Positions 53,785 to 63,196 of a stretch of DNA of 64,000 nt are shown one piece after another. Under the pieces are notes generated by a model. It worked only from the letters and a program-made list of their open reading frames with translations, was not told the DNA's origin and made no database searches. Each line of letters starts with the position of its first letter. Position 1 is the stretch's first letter. The position numbers were made by a program, and so were the translations under genes. The DNA is from Marseilla massiliensis. Lineage in GTDB: Bacteria; Bacteroidota; Bacteroidia; Bacteroidales; Bacteroidaceae. The stretch lies in assembly GCF_016899955.1 (NCBI RefSeq), contig NZ_JACJJL010000001.1:124001-188000 (forward strand), read 5' to 3'.

Positions 53785-54060
53785 GGGCGATGCCCGCGCC
53801 CACCCGGCCCCGCTGCCGCAGCTGTAGCCGGGCGTAGGCGCGGGCGTGGCCCCCGGTGCATGCAAAGGCATCGGCGCCGCACGCCACGGCCGGCGGCGGC
53901 AGCCGCGGCAGTCGGCATTACGTCGCTCAGTGCCGTTGGCCGCAATACCATAATATAGTGATAAAACAGCCCACACGGCCATTTATGGCGCCGGCAAGTG
54001 GGCTTATGTCGGATAAAAGTTGTAACTTCGCACACTGAAACCATTTAAACAATATAATAG

Positions 54061-55161
54061 ATGTCATTAAAATGCGGTATAGTGGGCCTGCCCAACGTGG
54101 GCAAGTCGACGCTTTTCAACTGCCTGTCGAGCGCCAAGGCGCAGGCAGCCAACTTTCCTTTCTGTACCATCGAGCCCAATGTGGGCGTGATAACCGTGCC
54201 CGACGAGCGCCTTACCCGCCTGGCCGAGATAGTGCACCCGGGCCGTATCGTGCCCGCCACGTGCGAGATTGTAGACATAGCCGGCCTGGTCAAGGGGGCA
54301 AGCAAGGGCGAGGGGCTCGGCAACAAGTTTCTCGGCAACATCCGAGAGACCGATGCCATAATACATGTGCTGCGTTGTTTCGACGATGACAACATCACCC
54401 ACGTCGACGGAACCATCGACCCCGTGCGCGACAAGGAGATTATCGACACCGAACTGCAGCTCAAAGACCTTGAGACAATAGAGGCGCGGCTGGCCAAGCA
54501 GCAGAAGGTGGCGGCCGCGGGCAACAAGGAGGCCAAGACCGAGGTGGCCGTGCTCGAGGCCTACAAGGCTGCGCTGGAGCAGGGAAAGAACGCCCGCACG
54601 GTGCAGTTTGACACCAAGGAGGAGCAAGACGCGGCCCGCAACCTGTTCCTGCTCACGGCCAAGCCGGTGCTTTACGTGTGCAACGTCGACGAGGCGGCGG
54701 CCAAGACCGGCAACGACTACAGCGCGCGCATAGAGCGGATTGCCGCCGAGGAGGGGGCCGAGGCAATGGTCATAGCCGCCAAGACAGAGGAAGACATTGC
54801 ATCGTTTGAGTCGTACGACGACAAGCAGATGTTCCTCGAGGAGCTCGGTCTGGCCGAGAGTGGCGTCAACCGGCTGATAAAGAAGGCCTACGCCCTGCTC
54901 AACCTCGAGACCTTCATCACCGCCGGCGAGATGGAAGTGAAGGCCTGGACGTACCACAAAGGGTGGAAAGCGCCGCAGTGCGCGGGCGTCATCCACACCG
55001 ACTTCGAGAAGGGTTTCATACGCGCCGAGGTGATAAAGTACGACGACTACATAAAGTATGGCTCTGAGGCTGCCGTGCGCGAGGCCGGCAAACTGGGCAT
55101 AGAGGGCAAGGACTACGTTGTGCAGGACGGCGACATCATGCACTTCCGATTCAACGTATAG
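54061..55161 (+). CDS. ychF: Redox-regulated ATPase/GTPase YchF
   Basis: YchF (OLA1 family) is a ribosome-associated P-loop ATPase. The 366-residue protein starts [22 protein letters not shown] (Walker [10 protein letters not shown]), has [20 protein letters not shown] (G3) and a coiled-coil insert about 130-200 ([20 protein letters not shown]). The C-terminal TGS domain includes [36 protein letters not shown] replaces the NKxD motif, in line with ATP preference. It is followed by lgt after 37 nt. Confidence 0.97.
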   Translation: MSLKCGIVGLPNVGKSTLFNCLSSAKAQAANFPFCTIEPNVGVITVPDERLTRLAEIVHPGRIVPATCEIVDIAGLVKGASKGEGLGNKFLGNIRETDAIIHVLRCFDDDNITHVDGTIDPVRDKEIIDTELQLKDLETIEARLAKQQKVAAAGNKEAKTEVAVLEAYKAALEQGKNARTVQFDTKEEQDAARNLFLLTAKPVLYVCNVDEAAAKTGNDYSARIERIAAEEGAEAMVIAAKTEEDIASFESYDDKQMFLEELGLAESGVNRLIKKAYALLNLETFITAGEMEVKAWTYHKGWKAPQCAGVIHTDFEKGFIRAEVIKYDDYIKYGSEAAVREAGKLGIEGKDYVVQDGDIMHFRFNV

Positions 55162-55198
55162 CCTGTACGCCAAGTCTACAACCATAAAACCGAACGTC

Positions 55199-56044
55199 AT
55201 GGATACGCTTGCATACATCGTGTGGAACCCCGACCTCACCGCATTCCTGGGCATGAGGTGGTATTCGCTGTGCTGGCTTGTGGGCCTGCTGCTGGCTTAC
55301 CTCATAGTGAAGCGGCTCTACAAGGAGCAGAAAATAAGCCCCGAGCTGTTCGATCCGCTGTTTGTCTACTGCTTCGTGGGCATACTCATAGGCTCGCGCC
55401 TGGGCCATTGCCTGTTCTACCAGCCCGACTATTTTCTATCGTCATGGCAGCATGTGGTCGAGATGATAGTGCCCATACGCTTCATGGCCGACGGCTCCGT
55501 CAAGTTCACGGGCTACGAAGGGCTGGCCAGCCACGGCGGCACGCTCGGCCTGATGATAGCTCTCTGGATATACGTTCGCAAGACGCGGCTCAACATCTGG
55601 CGCGTTCTCGACAACATAGCCATAGCCACCCCGACCACGGCGTGCTTCATACGGCTGGGCAACCTGATGAACTCTGAGATAATAGGCAAGGTGACCGACG
55701 TGCCCTGGGCGTTCATCTTCGAGCGCGTCGACCCCATGCCGCGCCACCCGGGCCAGCTCTACGAGGCGCTGGCCTACGCCGTGCTGTTCTTCATTGGGTG
55801 GGCCCTCTACCGCAAGCACCCGCAGAAGGTGGGCACGGGATTCTTCTTCGGGCTGTGCCTGACGTTTATTTTCACCGCGCGATTCTTCATAGAATACACC
55901 AAGGAGATACAGGAAGCATTCGAGGCCAGCCTGCCTCTCGACATGGGACAGCTGCTCAGCATACCGTTCATAATTGTCGGGGTGATGTGCATGGCGGGCG
56001 GCAAGTGGATGCAGAAGTTAGGAACCGAACCACAAAAAAAATAA
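55199..56044 (+). CDS. lgt: Prolipoprotein diacylglyceryl transferase
   Basis: Lgt moves diacylglyceryl from phosphatidylglycerol to the lipobox Cys of prolipoproteins at the inner membrane. The 281-residue protein has about seven helices. The signature region is [18 protein letters not shown] ([18 protein letters not shown]), preceded by [15 protein letters not shown] and [15 protein letters not shown] (with the essential His). RHPGQLYEA is also diagnostic. The start [11 protein letters not shown] (55199) fits; an upstream in-frame ATG at 55118 lies inside ychF. It probably belongs to one unit with ychF and the next gene. Confidence 0.97.
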   Translation: MDTLAYIVWNPDLTAFLGMRWYSLCWLVGLLLAYLIVKRLYKEQKISPELFDPLFVYCFVGILIGSRLGHCLFYQPDYFLSSWQHVVEMIVPIRFMADGSVKFTGYEGLASHGGTLGLMIALWIYVRKTRLNIWRVLDNIAIATPTTACFIRLGNLMNSEIIGKVTDVPWAFIFERVDPMPRHPGQLYEALAYAVLFFIGWALYRKHPQKVGTGFFFGLCLTFIFTARFFIEYTKEIQEAFEASLPLDMGQLLSIPFIIVGVMCMAGGKWMQKLGTEPQKK

Positions 56045-56048
56045 GATT

Positions 56049-56516
56049 ATGAGGACAAGAAGACTGATCACGGTCTGCATGGCCGCACTGATGACGCTCA
56101 CGGCGGCCACCGGCGCATACGCGCTGGCATGCAGCCAATGCCACGAGACGGGACAAGGCGGGCAGGAGTATGCCCCCAACGGTCACGGACACTACTACCG
56201 GGCGCAGCGCGGTTGCTGCCACGGCCGCTGGCGCACCGACTGCGTGCAGGCAGCGCCTGGCTGCACCTACGGCCACGGTGCCTGCCGGGGCTATTACTGT
56301 GACAGTCGCCATGCCTGCTTCAACGGCTGCCCGGTGAGCGGCGCCGACGCCGCCACCTTCAAGCCGGTGGGCGGAGGCTACGCCAAGGATGCCGACGCCG
56401 TGTATTACAACGGGCGGCGTATGGAGGGCGCACACGTACAGTCGTTCAAGTATATTGGGCGCGGGGTGGCGCGCGACAAGCGCCACACCTACATCGACGG
56501 TGTGCTAGCCGAGTGA
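56049..56516 (+). CDS. Small exported Cys-rich DKNYY-type protein
   Basis: A 155-residue exported protein of unknown function starting 4 nt after lgt. A signal peptide (MRTRRLITVCMAALMTLTAATGAYA) is followed by a region of about 75 residues with about thirteen Cys (CSQCHETGQGG, GCCHGRWRTDC, CRGYYCDSRHAC). CSQCH formally matches the CxxCH haem-c motif. The C-terminal half has DKNYY-like repeats (AKDADAVYYNGRRMEG, FKYIGRGVARDKRHTYIDG). The lipobox is poor (ALAC), so periplasmic location with disulfides is more likely than a lipoprotein, despite the lgt neighbour. A hairpin terminator follows. Confidence 0.78.
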   Translation: MRTRRLITVCMAALMTLTAATGAYALACSQCHETGQGGQEYAPNGHGHYYRAQRGCCHGRWRTDCVQAAPGCTYGHGACRGYYCDSRHACFNGCPVSGADAATFKPVGGGYAKDADAVYYNGRRMEGAHVQSFKYIGRGVARDKRHTYIDGVLAE

Positions 56517-56532
56517 ACCATCCGACAACGGC

Positions 56533-56579
56533 ACGCAGGGCCGGCGGGTGTTGTCGCCATGCCGGCCCTGCGTGTTTTT
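56533..56579 (+). terminator. Intrinsic terminator after the lgt/DKNYY unit
   Basis: ACGCAGGGCCGGC (56533-56545) and its exact complement (56561-56573) followed by GTTTTT form a strong 13-bp stem. Confidence 0.85.
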
Positions 56580-56603
56580 GTGGCTTTATATAAATATTGA
56601 GAA

Positions 56604-57470
56604 ATGAAGACGATAAGACTTGTTTACCCGCAATGGCAGGGTGGCGACATCGCACGGTGGATACCTGAGGTGAGCGACCCCGCCGTGGCTGCCCGCGGCT
56701 ATGTGCTCGGGGCGCAGCTGCTGCAATTCCTTGCCCCGCAGAGCGGCCAGGAGACTTATACGGTGCCTGTCGACGTGGCCCCGGGCGAGCGTGTTGTCAC
56801 CGACGGGGTGCTCGACCGCGACGCCATAGTGCGACAGACAGAGGCCGCGCTGGCCATTCTGAGGGCGGCAAACCCCGACCGCGTGGTGACGCTCGGGGGC
56901 GAATGCTCTACCAGCGTGGTGCCTTTCACTTACATGGCCCACAGGTATGGCGGCGACGTGGCCATGGTATGGATAGACGCCCACCCCGACATAACACTGC
57001 CGGGCGACCCCTATGCGGGTTACCACGCCATGGCCGTGACGGCCTGCATGGGCATGGGCGACAAGAAGATTACGTCGGCGCTGCCCGCCGCCATACCCGC
57101 AGAGCGCATCATGATAGTGGGGTTGCGCGACTGGGAGCGCGACGACATACGGCTCAGACAGCAGCAACTGGGCATTGCCCACCTTGCCCCGGAAGACGTG
57201 GTCGACGGCAGCGACGCGCTCACAGACTGGCTTCGCCGTTGCGGAGCGTCGAAGGTGGTGGTGCATTTCGACATGGATGTGCTCGACCCTTCGGAGATAA
57301 TAGCCGCCGTGGGCGTGGTTCCGGGCGGAATGAAGATGGCCGGCGTGGTGCGCTTAATCAACGACATAGCCCGCGAGAAAGACTTGGTGGCGCTCACGGT
57401 GGCCGAGCCCATGCCCCGCACGGCCATGCGGCTGCAGGCCATGCTGGCCGGCCTGCCACTGATGAAGTGA
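56604..57470 (+). CDS. Arginase/agmatinase-family (ureohydrolase fold) enzyme
   Basis: A 288-residue ureohydrolase-superfamily protein. Two of the three Mn-ligand motifs are clear: VWIDAHPDITLPG (DAHxD, about 114) and VHFDMDVLDPSEI (DxDxxDP, about 221). The first, usually GGDHS, reads LGGECSTSVV here, so the usual first His ligand is missing. The third region, VVPGGMKMAGVVRLI, is conserved in position. The altered metal site suggests a substrate other than arginine or one active-site metal, so the reaction is unclear. It is separated from lgt by a terminator and followed by a palindromic hairpin. Confidence 0.86.
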   Translation: MKTIRLVYPQWQGGDIARWIPEVSDPAVAARGYVLGAQLLQFLAPQSGQETYTVPVDVAPGERVVTDGVLDRDAIVRQTEAALAILRAANPDRVVTLGGECSTSVVPFTYMAHRYGGDVAMVWIDAHPDITLPGDPYAGYHAMAVTACMGMGDKKITSALPAAIPAERIMIVGLRDWERDDIRLRQQQLGIAHLAPEDVVDGSDALTDWLRRCGASKVVVHFDMDVLDPSEIIAAVGVVPGGMKMAGVVRLINDIAREKDLVALTVAEPMPRTAMRLQAMLAGLPLMK

Positions 57471-57547
57471 GCTGGCAGCGCCGCCCGACGGCACGTCTTT
57501 CGATGCCCGACGGCACATATTGCACCGCCCGACGGCCGGTGTTAAAA

Positions 57548-57590
57548 CGCCAAACGGCCCGTTCCGCATTGCGGAACGGGCCGTTTGGCG
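57548..57590. repeat. 20-bp perfect AAACGGCC-type palindrome
   Basis: CGCCAAACGGCCCGTTCCGC (57548-57567) and its exact complement (57571-57590) have a 3-nt loop. It lies between convergent genes and may terminate both. Confidence 0.7.
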
Positions 57591-57730
57591 TTGCAATATG
57601 CGCCGTTTGGCACGGTGAAACAGGCCGTCTTGCAAACAGTTGTCGCACAGGCGGTTACGCCATTGCGCGCGCGTTGCGAAACTTTTTAATGAATAAAGCC
57701 CCCTGCAGCGTCCTACGCCACGACGCCGGC

Positions 57731-58390
57731 TCACACCTTGTCGCCGTAGCAAAGGTCGCCGGCGTCGCCCAGTCCGGGCACTATGTACTTGTGCTCGTTG
57801 AGCACCGGGTCGATGGCGGCACACCAAACGGTGGTCTTCTCGGCCGGCAGCGTGCGCCTGACGTGCTCAATGCCGTCGGGCGTGGCAAGCACACAGGCCA
57901 CGTGGATGTGGCGAGGCTCGCCGCGGGTTAGGAAGGCCTTGTAGGCCATCTCCATCGAACAGCCCGTGGCCAGCATGGGGTCGGCTATCACGAGCGTCTT
58001 CCCCTCGATGCTGGGCGTGGCCAGGTACTCCACGTGGATGCCCACCTCGGTGTGCTCCTTGTTGGTATACTCGCGGTAAGCGCTGACGAACGCGCAGGCC
58101 GCATGGTCGAACACATTGAGGAATCCGTTGTGGAACGGCAGGCCGGCGCGGAAGATTGTGGCCAGCACAATGCCGTCGGCAGGCACCCTCACGCGCGACG
58201 TGCCCAGCGGGGTGGTCACCTCACGCTCCTCGTAACACAGCGTCTTGCTGATCTCGTAGGCCTCCATCTCGCCAACGCGCGAGATGTTGTTGCGGAACAA
58301 AAGGCGGTTGCCTTGGTAGCAAACGTCGCGCAGCTCGGCCACGTATTGGTTTACAATTGAGTCTGTTTCGCTAAGGTTTATGATCTTCAT
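57731..58390 (-). CDS. upp: Uracil phosphoribosyltransferase
   Basis: Upp salvages uracil to UMP using PRPP. The 219-residue protein has the PRPP-binding loop LVIADPMLATGCSMEMAYKAFL (about 130) and the C-terminal uracil-binding IVPGLGDAGDLCYGDKV. VRVPADGIVLATIFRAGLPFHNG supplies the ribose-phosphate region. The N-terminus MKIINLSETDSIVNQYVAELRD fits. A -7 box (TACCTTTG, minus strand) lies about 85 nt upstream. Confidence 0.96.
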   Translation of the reverse strand: MKIINLSETDSIVNQYVAELRDVCYQGNRLLFRNNISRVGEMEAYEISKTLCYEEREVTTPLGTSRVRVPADGIVLATIFRAGLPFHNGFLNVFDHAACAFVSAYREYTNKEHTEVGIHVEYLATPSIEGKTLVIADPMLATGCSMEMAYKAFLTRGEPRHIHVACVLATPDGIEHVRRTLPAEKTTVWCAAIDPVLNEHKYIVPGLGDAGDLCYGDKV

Positions 58391-58474
58391 ATCTTGTCTT
58401 GATTTTAAGTTTCACCCGGATGTTGTCGCCGCACGGAGCAGCCCGCAAAGCCCCCTTGCCCGGAAGCCATCATG

Positions 58475-58482
58475 CAAAGGTA
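58475..58482 (-). promoter_or_regulatory. -7 box (TACCTTTG, minus strand) of upp
   Basis: CAAAGGTA on the + strand, about 85 nt from the upp start. Confidence 0.6.
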
Positions 58483-58597
58483 AGGAATATCCGGCTTTTT
58501 TTGTAACATGCGAATGGCAAATGCACAACAAGGCATCTTATTTTTTAATACTTTAACCTAAAAAGATTTATATGTCGCCTTTTTTGCGCGCCCAAAC

Positions 58598-58628
58598 TTT
58601 GCTCTCATACGTTTTTTTACTAACTTTG
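58598..58628 (+). promoter_or_regulatory. pckA promoter (TTTG-N19-TAACTTTG)
   Basis: A -33 TTTG (58598-58601) and a -7 TAACTTTG (58621-58628) with a 19-nt spacer in AT-rich DNA are a full consensus, in keeping with high expression. The leader is about 55 nt. Confidence 0.8.
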
Positions 58629-58688
58629 CGGTCGATTCAGGAACAAGGCAACGAAAGTGTAACTAACAAACTAAAATACAGTTATAAA

Positions 58689-60302
58689 ATGGCAAAGTTT
58701 GACAAGTCAGTTTTGACAAAGTATGGAATCACAGGTACAACTGAGGTTCTTTACAATCCTTCCTACGAAGTGTTGTTCAACGAAGAGACAAAAGACGGGC
58801 TCACAGGTTTCGACAAAGGCCAGGAGACCGAGCTGGGTGCTGTAAACGTTATGACCGGCGTCTATACCGGACGTTCACCTAAAGATAAGTTCATTGTAGA
58901 TGATGAGACATCTCACGACACCGTTTGGTGGGACAGCGATGAGTATCACAACGACAACCACCGTGCCACCAAGGAGGCTTGGGCCACCGTCAAGGACCTC
59001 GCATTGAAGGAGCTCTCGAACAAGAAACTGTACGTTGTAGACGGTTTCTGCGGCGCCAACAAGGACACACGCATGAAGGTTCGCTTCATCGTAGAGGTGG
59101 CATGGCAGGCTCACTTCGTGACCAACATGTTCATCCGTCCGCAGAGCGAGGCTGACTTCGAGCAGGAGCCGGACTTCATCGTTTACAATGCCTCTAAGGC
59201 AAAGGTGGAGAACTGGAAGGAGCTTGGCCTGCATTCAGAGACTGCAGTGGTGTTCAACGTGACATCAAAGGAGCAGGTTATACTCAACACCTGGTATGGT
59301 GGCGAGATGAAGAAGGGCATGTTCTCTATGATGAACTACTTCCTCCCGCTGAAGGGCATCGCCTCTATGCACTGCTCGGCAAACTGCGACAAGAACGGCG
59401 AGAACACCGCTATATTCTTCGGTCTGTCCGGTACGGGCAAGACAACTCTGTCTACCGACCCGAAGCGTCTGCTCATCGGCGACGACGAGCACGGCTGGGA
59501 CGACAACGGAGTGTTCAACTTTGAGGGCGGATGCTACGCAAAGGTAATCAACCTCGACAAGGAAAGCGAGCCCGACATCTACAATGCCATCACGCGCGAC
59601 GCCCTGCTTGAGAACGTCACAGTGGACGAAAACGGCAAGATTGACTTCGCCGACAAGAGCGTAACCGAGAACACCCGCGTGTCATATCCTATCTATCACA
59701 TCAAGAACATCGTTCGCCCGATATCTCACGCACCGGCTGCCAAGCAGGTAATCTTCCTGTCGGCCGACGCCTTCGGAGTGCTTCCTCCAGTGTCGATACT
59801 TACTCCCGAGCAGACGAAGTACTACTTCCTCTCTGGCTTCACAGCCAAGTTGGCCGGTACAGAGCGCGGCATCACCGAGCCCACTCCTACCTTCTCGGCT
59901 TGCTTCGGCCAGGCTTTCCTCGAGCTGCATCCTACAAAGTATGCTGAGGAGCTGGTAAAGAAGATGGAGAAGAACGGTGCCAAGGCTTACCTGGTGAACA
60001 CAGGTTGGAACGGAACAGGCAAGCGTATATCCATCCGCGACACCCGTGGCATCATCGACGCCATACTCGACCACTCTATCGACAAGGCTCCCACGAAGAC
60101 CATTCCTTACTTCGACTTCGTGGTTCCCACACAGCTTGAGGGCGTTGACCCCAACATCCTCGACCCGCGCGACACCTATGCCGACGCTGCACAGTGGGAA
60201 GAGAAGGCCAAGGATCTGGCCGGACGCTTCATCAAGAACTTCGCCAAGTACGAAGGCAATGAGGCCGGCAAGGCTCTCGTGGCTGCCGGACCGAAGCTCT
60301 AA
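58689..60302 (+). CDS. pckA: Phosphoenolpyruvate carboxykinase (ATP)
   Basis: PckA interconverts oxaloacetate + ATP and PEP + CO2; in this phylum it fixes CO2 on the route to succinate. The 537-residue protein has kinase-1a motif [22 protein letters not shown], the metal-binding [28 protein letters not shown] and [17 protein letters not shown]. The start [14 protein letters not shown] (58689) follows the consensus promoter. Codon use is visibly different from most neighbours (many GTT, GCT, ATC, CGT codons and lower GC), as expected of a very highly expressed gene. A terminator follows. Confidence 0.98.
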   Translation: MAKFDKSVLTKYGITGTTEVLYNPSYEVLFNEETKDGLTGFDKGQETELGAVNVMTGVYTGRSPKDKFIVDDETSHDTVWWDSDEYHNDNHRATKEAWATVKDLALKELSNKKLYVVDGFCGANKDTRMKVRFIVEVAWQAHFVTNMFIRPQSEADFEQEPDFIVYNASKAKVENWKELGLHSETAVVFNVTSKEQVILNTWYGGEMKKGMFSMMNYFLPLKGIASMHCSANCDKNGENTAIFFGLSGTGKTTLSTDPKRLLIGDDEHGWDDNGVFNFEGGCYAKVINLDKESEPDIYNAITRDALLENVTVDENGKIDFADKSVTENTRVSYPIYHIKNIVRPISHAPAAKQVIFLSADAFGVLPPVSILTPEQTKYYFLSGFTAKLAGTERGITEPTPTFSACFGQAFLELHPTKYAEELVKKMEKNGAKAYLVNTGWNGTGKRISIRDTRGIIDAILDHSIDKAPTKTIPYFDFVVPTQLEGVDPNILDPRDTYADAAQWEEKAKDLAGRFIKNFAKYEGNEAGKALVAAGPKL

Positions 60303-60360
60303 TGCAGCTTAGTATTGTGGCGTAGGCATCTGTACGGATTCTACACACCAACCATATTTC

Positions 60361-60395
60361 AAGCCCGTCCGGCCCTGTGTCGGGCGGGCTTCTTT
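60361..60395 (+). terminator. Intrinsic terminator of pckA
   Basis: AAGCCCGtCCG pairs with CGGgCGGGCTT around GCCCTGTGT, followed by CTTTG. Confidence 0.75.
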
Positions 60396-60586
60396 GTGCC
60401 TTGCGCTGCAGGGCGGCCTCGTTTGGTGGGCCGGTGTGCTGTAGTGGGTGCTTCGTTCCGGCGCGGTCGGTATGCGTTTTCTGTGCCACGGTGTTGCCCC
60501 AGCCGTGGGTTTGTGCCATGGCGCAGCGGCAAATGGCCTGTTGCGCGCGCCATGCTGGAGTGCGTGGTGTGGGTATGATGCAAATG

Positions 60587-60629
60587 AAACACCCGCAAGC
60601 AGCTTACTGCAGGCTGCTTGCGGGTGTTT
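60587..60629 (-). terminator. Terminator hairpin of the sulfatase gene
   Basis: A perfect 17-bp stem, AAACACCCGCAAGCAGC (60587-60603) with its complement (60613-60629), lies just beyond the sulfatase stop. Confidence 0.75.
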
Positions 60630-60650
60630 GCTTATGGACGTCTGACGGGG

Positions 60651-62498
60651 TCAGCGGCGCCCCAGGTCGTCGTAGATAGACTGCAGTATGGCCTTGCCGC
60701 GGTTCACCCTGACGGCCGTTTCGGCCTCCGACGGCTTGCCGTTGCGTGCCGAGTCTTCGTTTATCTTGTCGCTTATGATGCCGTAGACGGTGTGGCCGGT
60801 GCTGTCGGCAAAGCCGAATCCCTCTTTGAACGTGAAGAAGGCGAAGGGGTATTTGTAGTCGGTGCTGAACACATCGCGGCTGAACGTATACTCCTTGTGC
60901 GGTATGCGCAGCTGCCCGAGCAGCGTGGCGGGCATGTCGCTCTGGTTCATCAGCGTGCTCACCACGCGGTGCTGCCTCACCGCCCCGCCTATCCAGAGCA
61001 TCGAGTTGTGGTGGTGCTGCTCGTGGGTGATGTCTGAAGGGTACTGGAATCCGTGGTCGGGCAGGCACACTATGAGCAGGTTGCGCCATGCGGGCGACTT
61101 CCTGAGGCGCTCCACAAACTGCCCCAGGCAGTGGTCGGTGTAGGCGAATGCGTTTGGTATCTTGTCGTCCAGCCGCTTGTAGGGCACCTCAAACGGCTCG
61201 TGGCTGCTCAGCGTCAGGAAGCAGATGTGCCACGGGCCGCGGCCCTGCGAGGCTATCATCTGCTCCAGCCGGGCAAAGGTCACGTCGTCGTTGGCGCCCC
61301 ACGGGTTGTCCTTGCGCTCGTCGGCGCTGAAGTCTACGTCGCTCGTTATCGAGCCGTATCCGCCCGTGCGCAGGTAGCTCTGCATGTTGGTGAAGTTGAT
61401 GTCGCCCCCGTAGATGAAGCTGCTGCGGTAGCCCCGTGCGTTGAGCGACGCCGCCAGGCACGGCAGCGTGCGGCTCTTCATGGGCAGTTTCATCACCGAC
61501 TGCGTGGGGAAGCTGGGGTAGCCGCTCAGCGCCGACACCGTGCCGCGGTCGGTACGGAAGCTGTTTGAGTAGCAATTGGTGAATATCACGCCCTCGCGGG
61601 CCAGCCTGTTGTAATTGGGGGCAATGTCTTTCCGACCGCTGACGGCCTCGACAAACTGCCCCCCGAAGCTCTCCATGAGTATCACCACCACGTTGGGCCG
61701 CTCGGTGTTGAGCAGCCTCACGGTGTCGGTCTCGGTGGGTGCATACAGTCCGTCGAACAGCCTTGTGCGCTCGCTCTCGCCGAAGTAGTCGAACTCGGCG
61801 GCGTAGTCTTCGGCCTTGCCTATCGAGGCCAGCATGCTGAAGCATGGGTTTATGGCGGCGTGGTTCAGGTATTCGTCTTCCGAGAAGTACACCTTGCCTA
61901 TGTTGGCCGTCGACTCTCCCAGTCCGCCCCTTATCGAAACGACCAGCGGAGCCGCCGCGCCTATCATCAGCAGCGTGGCCGCCGCCTTGCCTTTCAGTCC
62001 CGCCATGGGTTCGAGCTGCCGCGGGGTGACGGCCCGAAGCACCCATAGCAGCAGCGCGCCGTAGGCTGCTATCACCGCCAGGCGCAGGGCCACGTAGCCT
62101 GCCGAGACGCTGGCCAGGGCGTCTTTCGGCGAGTCGGTGTAATAGAATATGGTGGCGTCGAGCTTAAACTTCCAGAAAGGGTAGAGCGAAAGGTCGGCCA
62201 CGAACATGACAGAGGCGCACAGGGCCACCACCACATAGTAGGCCGTGGCCACCGCGCGCAGCCTTATGCGGCGCGCAATCCACACCGATGCGATGGCCGC
62301 GAGCAGCGGCAGGGCAATGAGGTAGCCCGTCACGGGGATGTCAAGCAGCAGTCCGTGGGCCATCACGCTGATGCAGTCGGCCACGGAATAGTGGGCCCCG
62401 GCGGGCTTGTCTATCCACATGAACGCCGCCTTTTGGGTGACGAATATGGCCAGCAGCGCAAGATATAGTTTAATGAGCCATGCAAAACGTTGTTTCAT
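60651..62498 (-). CDS. LtaS-like membrane sulfatase/phosphoglycerol transferase
   Basis: A 615-residue protein with about five N-terminal helices (1-200) and a large periplasmic sulfatase-fold domain. PNVVVILMESFGGQFVEAV (metal site Glu) and SFRTDRGTVSALSGYPSFPTQ (catalytic Thr in RTDRGT) match the LTA-synthase family; LPDHGFQYP and HEQHHHNSMLWIGG supply the other metal ligands. In Gram-negatives such enzymes move phosphoglycerol or phosphoethanolamine groups onto envelope glycans or lipids; the substrate here is unknown. It lies beside glf, which makes UDP-galactofuranose, so a shared surface-glycan role is possible. A -7 box lies 29 nt upstream. Confidence 0.9.
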   Translation of the reverse strand: MKQRFAWLIKLYLALLAIFVTQKAAFMWIDKPAGAHYSVADCISVMAHGLLLDIPVTGYLIALPLLAAIASVWIARRIRLRAVATAYYVVVALCASVMFVADLSLYPFWKFKLDATIFYYTDSPKDALASVSAGYVALRLAVIAAYGALLLWVLRAVTPRQLEPMAGLKGKAAATLLMIGAAAPLVVSIRGGLGESTANIGKVYFSEDEYLNHAAINPCFSMLASIGKAEDYAAEFDYFGESERTRLFDGLYAPTETDTVRLLNTERPNVVVILMESFGGQFVEAVSGRKDIAPNYNRLAREGVIFTNCYSNSFRTDRGTVSALSGYPSFPTQSVMKLPMKSRTLPCLAASLNARGYRSSFIYGGDINFTNMQSYLRTGGYGSITSDVDFSADERKDNPWGANDDVTFARLEQMIASQGRGPWHICFLTLSSHEPFEVPYKRLDDKIPNAFAYTDHCLGQFVERLRKSPAWRNLLIVCLPDHGFQYPSDITHEQHHHNSMLWIGGAVRQHRVVSTLMNQSDMPATLLGQLRIPHKEYTFSRDVFSTDYKYPFAFFTFKEGFGFADSTGHTVYGIISDKINEDSARNGKPSEAETAVRVNRGKAILQSIYDDLGRR

Positions 62499-62526
62499 AA
62501 CGGTATCGTCTCTTTAAAAAACGATG

Positions 62527-62534
62527 CAAAATTA
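62527..62534 (-). promoter_or_regulatory. -7 box (TAATTTTG, minus strand) of the sulfatase gene
   Basis: CAAAATTA on the + strand, 29 nt from the start codon. Confidence 0.6.
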
Positions 62535-62592
62535 TGAATAAAATGCTATATCTGGGAAAGTGGAGAAGTAAAAGAAGTTAAACAGGGGCGAT

Positions 62593-62835
62593 GGTAAGGA
62601 ATTAATGAGTTATGTAGTCAAGGAGTTAAGACGATGGATTTTGTTTTTGAGATTTGGAGTTATAGGGAGTTATAGGGAGGTAGATGGAGTTAGAGGACAA
62701 ATGTTTTTAGATGTTGGTTTTGGCGGTAAGGAGTTAATGAGTTATGTAGTCAAGGAGTTAAGACGATGGTTTTTGTTTTTGAGGTTTGGAGTTATAGGGA
62801 GTTATAAGGAGGTAGGGGGAGTTAGAGGACAATGG
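62593..62835 (+). repeat. 132-bp tandem repeat of GGAGTTA-type sequence
   Basis: Two units (62593-62724 and 62725-62835, the second incomplete) begin GGTAAGGAnTTAATGAGTTA and contain AAGGAGTTAAGACGATGG and GGAGTTAGAGGACAA. The period is 132 bp. The sequence is one-handed (no TAACTCC half) and lacks the ends and core of the three full elements, so it is a relative or a remnant. Confidence 0.75.
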
Positions 62836-63196
62836 CTTTGGCTGCTTGCTGTTGTGAAAATATTGTGGAGAATATTTACTTTTGAAGCGCACACCTCACG
62901 GCATTGCTATCTCGCTGTGTGTCAATGCTTTGCGCGTTTGGGCCGTTTTGCCTTGTAAAACCGGCCGTATCGCAGGCCCGAATGGCCCGTTTCATGCTGC
63001 CATCCGGCCTGTATGGCTGCATGAAACGGCCCCTGCTGTAGCATGTGTAATATAATTTGATGCATCGGTGGCTTGATGCCGGTTGCGTCGCTCCGCCGCA
63101 GTGGCCGGCGCAATGGCCTGTGATGGCGAGCACCGTAAGCCATCCGGCAGCCGGTAGAAGGGCTTGTTGCAGCCCTGTTCCCCGGTCAATGCAGCC
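62836..63196. other. Intergenic region with AAACGGCC-type palindrome
   Basis: CCGTTTCATGC (62987-62997) pairs with GCATGAAACGG (63019-63029), and GGCCGTTTTGCC with CCGGCCGTAT words precede it. Nothing else is seen before glf. Confidence 0.5.

Noticed and set aside
56049..56516. Cytochrome c identity for the Cys-rich protein
   Set aside because: A single CSQCH matches CxxCH, but no distal Met region or cytochrome fold is evident and the many other Cys suggest disulfides.
62605..62958. 117-residue frame with an internal 44-residue repeat
   Set aside because: It is the 132-bp GGAGTTA tandem repeat read as protein; composition and context are those of the non-coding elements.
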